Shown here one piece after another: positions 41,764 to 50,148 of a stretch of 64,000 nt of DNA. The stretch's first letter is position 1, and every line of letters begins with the position of its first letter. The notes beneath the pieces are model-generated. The model saw only the letters and a list, made by a program, of their open reading frames with translations, did not search any database and had not been told where the DNA came from. The position numbers were made by a program, and so were the translations under genes. This DNA comes from an uncultured Oceanospirillaceae bacterium (GTDB taxonomy: Bacteria > Pseudomonadota > Gammaproteobacteria > Pseudomonadales > Balneatricaceae). Where the stretch lies: positions 1-64,000 of the forward strand of contig CAKZPE010000074.1 in NCBI GenBank assembly GCA_937138495.1, given 5' to 3'.

Positions 41764-43086
41764 TTAGCTCTTACCTTTCCATGGCACCAGGCGGTCTTCG
41801 GCTTTACGCATCAGTATTTCGATGCTGTAACCGATGATTCCGATGATCACGATGCCCATGATGACGATATCCGTTTGCTGGAACTTGGAAGCTGCGATGA
41901 TCATCTTACCGGCGCCTTTTTCAGCGGCGACCAGTTCTGCCGCAACCACGGTTCCCCAGCAGACACCCATGGCGACCCGGGCACCGGTGAATATCTCCGG
42001 CAGGGAGTTAGGCAAAATTACCCTGGCCAGTACCTGACGCTTGGAAGCGCCCAGGGAATAGGCCGCATGTACCTTAGTGATATTCACACCGGATACACCG
42101 GCACGGGCGGCGATGGTCATTATCCACAGAGATGCCAGGAACAGCAGGCTGATTTTGCCCTGCTCCCAGATGCCGAACCAGATGATGACCAGCGGAATCA
42201 GTGCCAGTGGCGGGACCGGGCGCATAAATTCAACAATTGGATCGAACCAGCCGCGCAGCCAGCCATTCAGACCCATGGCGAAGCCCAGCGGAATGCCGAA
42301 CAGGCAGCCCAGCAGGAAACCGATGACAACCCGGGTCATCGACCAGCCAACGTTCTGCGCCAGGCTGACATTCTGATAGCCTTCCACGGCGATGCTGATG
42401 ATTTTCTCAACCACGGCTTCCGGGGCCGGTAACCAGATAGCTTCCATTTGCCAGCCGGCGTTCGGGGTAAACGACAGGCTGCCTTTGGCGGTCATCCGCA
42501 CGGTGCCGTGATCCACGTTCAGTGTGGTACCGGGGCTGATCGGCTGGTTATCCACATGGGTAACCTTATAGCCTGGCTGATCGCCGCCCTGATCATTCTT
42601 CTGTGCCTTGAGCAGCTTGCTGCGGGAAACCGGTACGATGAGCTGATCATCGTGAGCGAATCCCTGAGCGGTATTCAGGTTGAAATTCTGTTCCGGGGTG
42701 TCGGCATCTTTCACCTGTACGTGGACGGTGGCCACTGCGCTTTCACCCCTGGCATTTTCTGCTGTGTAGGTGAAGCTGGTATTGCCGCTGAACGGGCCGG
42801 GAACATGTAAGGGTACAATTTTTGAGCCGGTAAAGACGCCCCAGATTACAAAGATGGTAATGACCGCCAGCACTGAAGCGACCCGGTTAGCGGTGACCGC
42901 ACTTTCATCACCAAAGGTGACGGTTTTGCGGCTGGTAAAGTCTGCATGTTGCGGGCGGAACTGTGATACCAGGCTGAATGCCATATAACAGAAGCCACTG
43001 ATGCCCACATACAGTGAGAAGATGATCGCGATGCCGACCGCCAGAGAGAGGGTGTCGGAGGTGAGTGCGAGAAATTCCTGCCACAT
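41764..43086 (-). CDS. Tau/Ssu-type ABC permease with an Ig-like periplasmic insert
   Basis: 440 residues, against about 250-280 for TauC/SsuC. An extra N-terminal TM (11-40) comes first. The core permease starts with a TM at 68-88 (VLAVITIFVIWGVF), is interrupted at ~95-215, and resumes at WLPAPEAVVEKI with the standard segments and the EAA loop (AAYSLGASKRQVLARVILPN, 341-360) that contacts the ATPase. The insert has NTSFTYTAENARGESAVATV and DHGTVRMTAKGSLSFTPNAGW, patterns of cadherin/tandem-95-type beta domains, and lies where the first periplasmic loop should be. It is one nucleotide downstream of the ATPase stop. Confidence 0.85.
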   Translation of the reverse strand: MWQEFLALTSDTLSLAVGIAIIFSLYVGISGFCYMAFSLVSQFRPQHADFTSRKTVTFGDESAVTANRVASVLAVITIFVIWGVFTGSKIVPLHVPGPFSGNTSFTYTAENARGESAVATVHVQVKDADTPEQNFNLNTAQGFAHDDQLIVPVSRSKLLKAQKNDQGGDQPGYKVTHVDNQPISPGTTLNVDHGTVRMTAKGSLSFTPNAGWQMEAIWLPAPEAVVEKIISIAVEGYQNVSLAQNVGWSMTRVVIGFLLGCLFGIPLGFAMGLNGWLRGWFDPIVEFMRPVPPLALIPLVIIWFGIWEQGKISLLFLASLWIMTIAARAGVSGVNITKVHAAYSLGASKRQVLARVILPNSLPEIFTGARVAMGVCWGTVVAAELVAAEKGAGKMIIAASKFQQTDIVIMGIVIIGIIGYSIEILMRKAEDRLVPWKGKS

Positions 43087-43087
43087 A

Positions 43088-43903
43088 TTAAGCCTCCTTA
43101 CGGCCCATGATTTCTTCTTCCATATCCCAGATCATGCCGAGAATTTCTTCCCGTTTAACTGCAAAATCAGGATGCTTCTTAACTTCCCGCAGATCGGCGC
43201 GGGCGCCCAGTTCGGCGAAGGGTAACTGGTATTCTTTGTGAATACGGCCCGGGCGGGGGGCCATCACCAGCAGGCGTTCGCCCAGTAACAGGGCTTCCTC
43301 GACTGAGTGGGTGATGAGGATGATGGTCTTGCCGGTTTTCTTCCAGATATCCAGTACCAGACTTTGCATTTTTTCCCGGGTCAGGGCGTCCAGTGCCCCC
43401 AGGGGTTCGTCCATCAGAATGACGTCCGGATCGTTGGCCAGACAGCGGGCCAGTGCGACCCGTTGCTGCATCCCGCCGGAGAGTTCATATATCATTTTTT
43501 CGCCGAAGGCATGCAGCCCGACGATTTCCAGTAACTCATCGACCCGGGCGTTAATGGTGGCATCATCGGTGCCTTTCATACGCGGGCCAAAGCCGATGTT
43601 TTCCCGGACGCTCATCCATTCAAACAGGGCGCCCTGCTGGAAGACCATACCCCGTTCACGGCCGGGGCCGAGTACTTCAGTATCGACGGCATCATCGTGA
43701 CTGAGGATGACATGCCCGGACGTGGGAGCCAGAAAGCCGGCAAGGATGTTGAGCAGGGTGCTTTTGCCGCAACCGGAAGGGCCGAGCACGGACATCAGTT
43801 CGCCTTTTTTCAACTCCAGGTTGATGTTCTTGAGTGCTTCAACGGCGCTGCCATCCGGCAGGTCGAAGGTCATGCAGACGGCGTTTATTTTTAATCCTGA
43901 CAT
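43088..43903 (-). CDS. Tau/Ssu-type ABC transporter ATPase
   Basis: 271 residues from ATG 43903. Walker A GPSGCGKST, Q-loop FQQGALFEW, signature LSGGMQQRVALARCLA, Walker B VILMDEP, then D-loop and switch His in ITHSVEEAL. The FDLPDGSAVEALKNINLEL start and MAPRPGRI are typical of taurine/nitrate/sulfonate importers. It drives the permease encoded immediately downstream. Confidence 0.9.
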   Translation of the reverse strand: MSGLKINAVCMTFDLPDGSAVEALKNINLELKKGELMSVLGPSGCGKSTLLNILAGFLAPTSGHVILSHDDAVDTEVLGPGRERGMVFQQGALFEWMSVRENIGFGPRMKGTDDATINARVDELLEIVGLHAFGEKMIYELSGGMQQRVALARCLANDPDVILMDEPLGALDALTREKMQSLVLDIWKKTGKTIILITHSVEEALLLGERLLVMAPRPGRIHKEYQLPFAELGARADLREVKKHPDFAVKREEILGMIWDMEEEIMGRKEA

Positions 43904-43938
43904 GGTGATTTCACTTCTACAGATTCTCAACAGAGGCA

Positions 43939-43977
43939 CCGGCGATGGCGTTCAGATTGTCTGAATGCCATCGCCGG
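43939..43977 (-). other. Long intercistronic hairpin between binding-protein and ATPase genes
   Basis: An 18-bp stem with one wobble pair (43939-43956 with 43960-43977) and a 3-nt loop lies in the 83-bp gap 9 bp after the binding-protein stop. There is no T run. Such hairpins often protect the binding-protein mRNA so that more of it is made than of the membrane parts. Confidence 0.65.
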
Positions 43978-43986
43978 ACCGGACGA

Positions 43987-44994
43987 TCACAGCTGGCTGC
44001 TGGCTTGCAGATAAGAGGCATTTACCGCGTCATCGTAAGAGTCGCGGGCCTGTGGGATCGTGCCCTGTTTGGTAAAGAAGTCCGCGACTTCTTTGAGGAA
44101 GACCTGCAGATCACCCCCCAGCCATGCCTGGCTCAGTTGCTGATCCCGTGCCGGGAAGCTGAAACCTGCCAGTGTACTGCTTGCAGATGCGTCATCCATA
44201 CCGGCAGCTTTGGCAATGGTGGGCAGCATGGCAGCCGGTTCCTGTTTGTAACGGCTGTTCATGTCGGCGGTCACGTCGAGGAATTTTGCAACCAGTTCTG
44301 GGTGCTCATCACCGAAGCTTGCAGGAATAACGGTGGCGTCAAACACCTTGATACCGATGGCTTCTTTTTCCGCACCGGTCAGCAGGACATTGCCGTGCTC
44401 TTTCATACGCTTGAGCGCGCCGCCCCAGCCACACACCATATCCAGGTTGCCGTTGGCAAAGGCCGCTGCCGCATCCGGCGGGGCCATATCAACGACTTTC
44501 ATGCCAGCCGTATCCACACCGAAGTATTCCATTTGTTTCAGGAAACCGTAGTGAGCTGCGGTGCCGATGGGTACACCGACTTCTTTACCTGCCAGCTCTT
44601 TGGCGTTGGTTTTGTCGATTTCCAGATCTTCACGGACCACGCAGTTATCGTTTTCAGAGTAGGCCACGGCGACATCAATGATTTGCAAGTCCTGCCCGGC
44701 AGAGGCGGCGACTACAAAGGGTGGAATGCCCTGTGAAAAAGAGATCTGTACATCGCCGGATGCCATCGCAGCAGACATGGCGGTGCCTGAGTCAAAGGCA
44801 ACCCAGTTGATCTTAACGCCCATGGCGTCTTCATAGGCCTGTGTGCTCTGTGCATACAGGTTTGGTGTTGGCCACTCAAGGAAGTAGGCGACGGTGATTT
44901 CTTCACGGGCCTGGACGCTGGTGCTCAGGGCCGCGGTCATAGCTGCACCCAGCAGGGTGTGTTTCAGTACGGCTTTGGTCTTCTGGTATTGCAT
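43987..44994 (-). CDS. Tau-type periplasmic substrate-binding protein
   Basis: 335 residues with a signal peptide (LLGAAMTAALSTSVQA, then REEITVAYF). EWPTPNLYAQSTQAYEDAMG, FSQGIPPFVVAASAGQDL, VGVPIGTAAHYGFLKQM and CGWGGALKRM are the usual TauA/SsuA elements, lining the pocket for taurine or other sulfonates and related amines. It is the first gene of the ABC operon and codirectional with the flavoenzyme gene upstream (166-bp gap with a terminator). The ligand may be the substrate of that flavoenzyme. Confidence 0.87.
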   Translation of the reverse strand: MQYQKTKAVLKHTLLGAAMTAALSTSVQAREEITVAYFLEWPTPNLYAQSTQAYEDAMGVKINWVAFDSGTAMSAAMASGDVQISFSQGIPPFVVAASAGQDLQIIDVAVAYSENDNCVVREDLEIDKTNAKELAGKEVGVPIGTAAHYGFLKQMEYFGVDTAGMKVVDMAPPDAAAAFANGNLDMVCGWGGALKRMKEHGNVLLTGAEKEAIGIKVFDATVIPASFGDEHPELVAKFLDVTADMNSRYKQEPAAMLPTIAKAAGMDDASASSTLAGFSFPARDQQLSQAWLGGDLQVFLKEVADFFTKQGTIPQARDSYDDAVNASYLQASSQL

Positions 44995-45116
44995 AGGTAC
45001 TCCATTTTAAAAAGTGCAGATTCAGTGCCGTCAATCGGCTAAATCCGGTGTTATTGTTATTTTCAACTTCGTTTTTGGATTGGAATGTGTCCTCTGTTGA
45101 GTGGCGAACGGAAATA

Positions 45117-45142
45117 AGTAAAAAACCCCGGCCAGGCCGGGG
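45117..45142 (-). terminator. Rho-independent terminator of the flavoenzyme gene
   Basis: On the minus strand a 7-bp GC stem (45136-45142 with 45126-45132) with a 3-nt loop is followed by TTTTTTAC. Confidence 0.8.
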
Positions 45143-45160
45143 AATCAGGAGTTGCTCGGT

Positions 45161-47581
45161 TCAGGCTTTCAGTCGGGCGTTGCTTGGGTCGTAGGCACAG
45201 CCTTTGATCCGGCGGGCCGGATAGGTGTTGCCCAGAACTTTCACGCTCAACTCAGCGTCTAATGCGGAACGGCGTACATAGGCCAGTGCAAGGCTTTGCT
45301 GGATACGGTGACCATAGCCCCCGGAGCTGACCTGGCCGACGATTTCGCCGTTGCAGTACACAGGTTCCATACCGGTGCTGGCGTCGACGTCAGTGGTGTC
45401 AAGGCTCAGCAGCACCAGACGGTGTTCGTCATCGCCACGGGATTCCTGCAACGCAGCCTTGCCTTCAAATTCGCGGCCGTCGGTTTTTACGAAGTAGCTG
45501 AGGTTGGCTTCACGGCTGTTGAATTCCAGATTCAGATCGTGACCCCACATCGGATAACCTTTTTCCAGGCGCAGGCTGTCCATAGCACGCAGGCCAAAGT
45601 CGCCAATGCCGTGTGCGGCACCGGCTTCCATCAGGGCATCGTAAAGCGCCAGCTGATGTTCGATTGGGTGGTGCAGTTCCCAGCCCAGTTCGCCAACGAA
45701 GTTCATGCGCAGGGCCCGTACCGGTACACCGGCGACTTCAATTTGCTGGCCGGTGAACCATGGGAAACTGTCGTTATCCAGCGGGGTATCGGTCAGTTTG
45801 GACAGAATGCGGCGGGCTTCAGGGCCTGCCAGTACCAGGGTGCCGTAGTCGCGGGTAATGTTGTTCAGCTGTACGGTGTTATCTGCAGGCAGTCGCTGGC
45901 GCAGCCAGTCTTCAACCAGCAGTTCTGCAGCAGCAGGGGCCATGATGTAATAGTGCTGATCTGCCAGTTTGGTGATCGAGTATTCCCAGGCAATGCCACC
46001 GTTACGGCTCAGCGGGTGAGACAGGGTGATAGCGCCCACTTCCTGTGGCGTCTGGTTCGGGGAAATTGACTCCAGCCAGTTGTATGCGCCGGCACCGCTG
46101 ATCTCAAACTTGGTGAAAGGCGAAAGGTCGATGACACCAGCTTTTTCCTGTACCAGGCGGCATTCTTCGGCCACGGCTTCAAACCAGTTACCCCGGCGGA
46201 AGCTGTGAATTTCTGTGGCGGGCTGACCTTCAGGTGCAAACCAGCTGGCCCGTTCCCAGCCAAAATAAGCCCCGCAGACAGCATTTTTCTGCTGCTGGCG
46301 TAACAGGGCCGGGACGGTTTTCTGATCCCGCATGGCCGGACGCATGGCATATTCGTTGGCATAGCCCAGCTGATATTCGTTGGCATAGACTTCGGTGGCT
46401 TTGGCCACGGTGTACTCGTGGTTGGCATAGTCACCGAAGCGGCGCGGATCCAGTTCAAAGAAGTCCAGTTCGGGATGCCCGTCGACAATCCACTGCGCCA
46501 TGAAGTGGCCGGCACCGCCGCCCTGTACGATACCGAAGTTGAAACCGGTGCAGACAAAGTAGTTATCATAGCCGTGAACCGGGCCGATCAGCGGGTGGCC
46601 GTCCGGGGTGTAGGTAATAGGACCGTTTACCACTGTTTTAATGCCGGCGGTGCCGATCATTTCGATCTGTTCCATTGCGGTACACATGATCTCTTCGATC
46701 CGGTCCAGATCCGGTGCCAGCAGCTCCTGGCCGAAAGCAGCAGGTACGCCGTCTGTTGCCCACGGAATCCCGCCTGGCTCATACGGGCCAAGGATCAGAC
46801 CTTTGCCTTCCTGACGCAGGTAGTAAGACACGTCCGGGTCGCGCAGCATCGGGATCATGTGATCCAGTTTTTCCAGTTCCGGCACGTTATCGGTGACAAC
46901 AAACTGGTGTTCCATGGAACACATTGGCAACTGGTGGCCAACCATTTTGGCTACTTCGTTGGCGCGGAAACCGGCAGCGTTGACGATGATGCCAGCGTCG
47001 ATAACACCTTTAGCGGTGGTGACTTTCCAGCGACCGTTTGGCTGTTGCTCGATGCTTTCTACCGGGTTTTGACGCACGATGGTTGCACCGGCAGCACGGG
47101 CGCGGCTGGCCATCGCATTGGTAATGGTGGTCGGGTCAATGTGGCCGTCATCCGGATCCCACATACCGCCCAGCAGGCCTTCGGTGTTCAGGTGCGGATA
47201 CAGTTCTTTAAGGCGATCAGTATCGACCATTTCCAGTCGCAGGCCAGCCATTTCGCCCATGGCGACGACGCGTTCAAATTCATCCATACGGTCCTGGGTG
47301 TGTGCCAGACGTACTGCACCTGTCTGGTGGTGGGAAACCCCGCCTTCGTTTTCCTGCTGCAGACGGGCATACAGGCTGATGCTGTACTGCTGCAGTTTCA
47401 TGATGTTGTAGCTGTTGCTGAAGTGCGGCAGGTTACCGGCTGCGTGCCAGGTGGAGCCGGCCGTCAGTTCCAGTTTTTCGGTCAGCATGACGTCTGTCCA
47501 GCCCATCTGGGTCAGGTGATAGAGGGTGCTGACGCCGGCAATACCGCCGCCGATGATCAATACTTCAGTGGTGTTCTTCAT
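45161..47581 (-). CDS. Dimethylglycine/sarcosine-dehydrogenase-type FAD-folate enzyme
   Basis: 806 residues, with an N-terminal DAO-type FAD domain (LIIGGGIAGVSTLYHL at 8-23) and a C-terminal GcvT-like aminomethyltransferase half from ~430. His46 in AGSTWHAAGN is the residue that carries covalent FAD in dimethylglycine dehydrogenase. GFNFGIVQGGGAGHFMAQW and, in the folate half, NFVGELGWELHHP fit the family. The reaction is oxidative removal of N-methyl groups with transfer to tetrahydrofolate. It lies next to a Tau-type importer and divergent from a LysR gene, so the substrate may be an N-methylated amine other than dimethylglycine. Confidence 0.85.
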   Translation of the reverse strand: MKNTTEVLIIGGGIAGVSTLYHLTQMGWTDVMLTEKLELTAGSTWHAAGNLPHFSNSYNIMKLQQYSISLYARLQQENEGGVSHHQTGAVRLAHTQDRMDEFERVVAMGEMAGLRLEMVDTDRLKELYPHLNTEGLLGGMWDPDDGHIDPTTITNAMASRARAAGATIVRQNPVESIEQQPNGRWKVTTAKGVIDAGIIVNAAGFRANEVAKMVGHQLPMCSMEHQFVVTDNVPELEKLDHMIPMLRDPDVSYYLRQEGKGLILGPYEPGGIPWATDGVPAAFGQELLAPDLDRIEEIMCTAMEQIEMIGTAGIKTVVNGPITYTPDGHPLIGPVHGYDNYFVCTGFNFGIVQGGGAGHFMAQWIVDGHPELDFFELDPRRFGDYANHEYTVAKATEVYANEYQLGYANEYAMRPAMRDQKTVPALLRQQQKNAVCGAYFGWERASWFAPEGQPATEIHSFRRGNWFEAVAEECRLVQEKAGVIDLSPFTKFEISGAGAYNWLESISPNQTPQEVGAITLSHPLSRNGGIAWEYSITKLADQHYYIMAPAAAELLVEDWLRQRLPADNTVQLNNITRDYGTLVLAGPEARRILSKLTDTPLDNDSFPWFTGQQIEVAGVPVRALRMNFVGELGWELHHPIEHQLALYDALMEAGAAHGIGDFGLRAMDSLRLEKGYPMWGHDLNLEFNSREANLSYFVKTDGREFEGKAALQESRGDDEHRLVLLSLDTTDVDASTGMEPVYCNGEIVGQVSSGGYGHRIQQSLALAYVRRSALDAELSVKVLGNTYPARRIKGCAYDPSNARLKA

Positions 47582-47723
47582 TGTTATTCTGATCCTGTTT
47601 GTGGTGCATGGTCCGGTGGTTTGATAAAGCCTCTCGCCACTTGTTGACCGGATGATTCCATGCTAAATATCCCTTTAACTCCAAACAAACGATTTAAAAC
47701 TTGATAATTAATAAGCTCTACTT

Positions 47724-48629
47724 ATGGATAAATTACTGACGTCAAAAATACAGCTGAACTGGCTCCGCACATTTGAAAGTGTCGGTACCTGCCTGAGTTT
47801 CACCCGGGCCGCGGCAGAGCTGCATATGAGCCAGTCGGCGGTGAGCCAGCAAATGCAGTTGCTGGAACATCATCTGGGGCAGCAGTTATTCATTCGCGCG
47901 AAGCGATCGGTGCAGCTCAGTGATGCAGGAAAAGCGTTCTTGCCGCTGGTGGAAGAGAACCTGAAACAGCTTAATATTGGCGCGGCTAAGATTTTTTCCC
48001 CACGGGAAAACGCCACGGTGGATGTCAGTGTGAACAGTGCGTTCAGTGTTTTGTGGATGGGGCCGAGGCTGCATAATTTTACGGCCATTTTTCCGCAGAT
48101 TTCGATCCGGCAACTGGGCACGAACTGGTCCAGTGATTTTGAAATATCCACCGCTGAACTTGAGATCCGTTATGGCTCCGGAAGCTGGGAAGGCTTCACC
48201 TCTGAGCGTTTGGTCACACCGCAGTTACGGCCATATTGCAGCCATGAAAATGCCCGCTGGATACGCCAGCCGGAAGATATCCTTTCGCTGACTTTACTGG
48301 ATGTGATCGGTACACCTAAGGGCTGGGAAGCCTGGTGTGAAGGCCATCAGCTGGACATGCATCAGGCCCGCAGTTTGCAGTATATGGACAGCCATGGCAC
48401 GGCTGTTTCAATGGCGGCTAACGGGCTGGGTATCTGCCTGATGTACGATGAACTCATGCAGCATGGGGTGCTGGCACAGCAAATGACAGCCCCGTTTGCC
48501 GACACAATCGCGACAGAAGGCAGCTATTACCTGTGTTATCGCAGCGGTAAAGAGCTGTCGGAAGGGGCCCGGTACTTCGCTGACTGGCTATTAGAAGAGG
48601 TCAGTTTTCCTTTACGTTATCAGCGTTAA
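47724..48629 (+). CDS. LysR-family regulator of the flavoenzyme/ABC region
   Basis: 301 residues: KIQLNWLRTFESVGTCLSFT, LHMSQSAVSQQMQLLEHHLG and VQLSDAG, of the GcvA-like group. It is divergent from the dimethylglycine-dehydrogenase-type gene across 142 bp and probably activates it, and perhaps the ABC operon. Its last 29 bp overlap the 3' end of the convergent DMT gene. Confidence 0.85.
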   Translation: MDKLLTSKIQLNWLRTFESVGTCLSFTRAAAELHMSQSAVSQQMQLLEHHLGQQLFIRAKRSVQLSDAGKAFLPLVEENLKQLNIGAAKIFSPRENATVDVSVNSAFSVLWMGPRLHNFTAIFPQISIRQLGTNWSSDFEISTAELEIRYGSGSWEGFTSERLVTPQLRPYCSHENARWIRQPEDILSLTLLDVIGTPKGWEAWCEGHQLDMHQARSLQYMDSHGTAVSMAANGLGICLMYDELMQHGVLAQQMTAPFADTIATEGSYYLCYRSGKELSEGARYFADWLLEEVSFPLRYQR

Positions 48630-49500
48630 GGGCGGCCTGTGCGGCAGCCTTGTCGCAACGTTTTTTATGATAATAAATGCCCATGCCCGCCAGGGTAACC
48701 GCTGCGCTGAGTAGTTGTATCCCGGTCAGGATTTCATCCAGCAGGATGAAGGCAAAAATCATGGTGAATAACGGCTGCAACAGGGTGATATGTACAATCC
48801 GGTTAATGCCATGCTGATTGATAATGGCGAACCACAGGTAGTAGCCAATGATTGATGAAAAAATCACCATGTAAACCACCGTCAGAATCACCGGCAGGGT
48901 AATCTGCGAGACCACATCCATGTTGTGCCCGGCCAGGTAATAGCCAAAGAAACAGGCAGGCGCGGTGATGATGCCGATCCAGAACTGCAGGCTTAGCAGA
49001 GGCACATCTTCCAGTCTGCGAATTATGATATTGGTCATTGCCCAGCAGATCATTGAGGCGACGATAATCAGGGTTCCCAGGGTTAAGTCCACCGAGCCGC
49101 TGAGCATCAGCGGGATCGCTGTACCGGAAAATGCAATGGCGATGCCGGTAACCTGTTTCCGGCTGAGGGTTTCCATTTTCAGCAAATAGGCCAGCAGGGA
49201 CGAGATCGGCGCGCCGGTGATTACAATGATTACCGTGGTGTTACTGCTGACATAGCTGGTGCCCAGTGTCAGCAGGTAAAAGTGACCCACGCCCATTAAC
49301 AGGCCGATCAGCATCATGCTGGGCAGTTTACGCCAGGGAATCCGGGCGAAGGGCAGCAGTAATACGGCCAGCAGGGCAAAACGCAGAGTGTTCAGCAGGC
49401 TGGGGGGAATTTCTGTTACGCCGATTTTAAGGGCAACAACATTCAGCCCCCAGATAGCGGTCACACATACGGCAGCCAACAGTGGCATTCTGATTTGCAT
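48601..49500 (-). CDS. DMT superfamily (EamA) transporter
   Basis: 299 residues with ten TM segments in two EamA repeats: VTAIWGLNVVALKIGVTEIPP, VSSNTTVIIVITGAPISSLL, then HITLLQPLFTMIFAFILLDE in the second repeat. Short basic C-terminus. It probably exports an amino acid or related metabolite. It overlaps the end of the LysR gene tail to tail. Confidence 0.83.
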   Translation of the reverse strand: MQIRMPLLAAVCVTAIWGLNVVALKIGVTEIPPSLLNTLRFALLAVLLLPFARIPWRKLPSMMLIGLLMGVGHFYLLTLGTSYVSSNTTVIIVITGAPISSLLAYLLKMETLSRKQVTGIAIAFSGTAIPLMLSGSVDLTLGTLIIVASMICWAMTNIIIRRLEDVPLLSLQFWIGIITAPACFFGYYLAGHNMDVVSQITLPVILTVVYMVIFSSIIGYYLWFAIINQHGINRIVHITLLQPLFTMIFAFILLDEILTGIQLLSAAVTLAGMGIYYHKKRCDKAAAQAALNADNVKEN

Positions 49501-49589
49501 GGATCGTCCTTGTCAGGTTGGCCTTGCCTGCAGAGCAGGGAAATAAAGCAGAGCGGTATTATAGAGTTAACCGGGTGACTTGCAGCCGT

Positions 49590-49955
49590 TTAACGGGTTT
49601 GCTCACAGATGGCATGCCGGGCTTTCTTACTCAGTGATTGCAGGGCTCTCTCATAGGAGTTGTTGATCAGCATGCGCAGATAGGCTTCCGGCAGCCGGGC
49701 GACACTGACGATGCTGATCCAGTGAAAACGGTGCATATAGCGGGCGGGTTTTATACCTGGCTGATCAGTGAGCTCAAGAAACTGTTCCGGCGTCACTCTG
49801 AGGCTGAAGCGCCATTGCTCAGGTTCACTGGTTTTGAAATACGCGAATTTTTTGTTACCCACCTTATAAGTCAGAATATTGGCCGGCGGGCCTTTTTGTG
49901 AAGCTTTACTGCCGGGTAATTCAGAGCAGTATTGTTTAACGTCTTCCGTATTCAC
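49590..49955 (-). CDS. MmcQ/YjbR-family protein
   Basis: 121 residues. The order VKQYCSELPGSKASQKGP, LTYKVGNKKFAYF, RFSLRVTPEQFLEL and the closing PEAYLRMLINNSYERAL match the MmcQ/YjbR double-stranded-DNA-binding fold (CyaY-like). Its role is unknown. Single gene with no linked partners. Confidence 0.8.
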   Translation of the reverse strand: MNTEDVKQYCSELPGSKASQKGPPANILTYKVGNKKFAYFKTSEPEQWRFSLRVTPEQFLELTDQPGIKPARYMHRFHWISIVSVARLPEAYLRMLINNSYERALQSLSKKARHAICEQTR

Positions 49956-50148
49956 GCTGGCTTCTCCGGCCGGTTATTCAGGGTGGGTATTTCAGCCTTC
50001 AGGCTGGTTGGCTGCGCTAACTGCACTATATTGATATTCGGAGGCGTTTGCATTTCAGTTTTTGTGTGCTGCAAGAGGATTCCCTTCAATATAATAAATA
50101 AAAGAAGCCTGCTGTTAATAACTGCTTTGGTTTCAAGGAGTTGTTGTT

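Noticed and set aside
45296..46069. Plus-strand open frame of 257 codons
   Set aside because: Antisense shadow of the GcvT-like half of the flavoenzyme.
46418..47647. Long plus-strand open frame (409 codons) opposite the dimethylglycine-dehydrogenase-type gene
   Set aside because: It is antisense to a well-conserved flavoenzyme, has no Shine-Dalgarno and its translation shows no recognisable fold; a by-product of codon bias.
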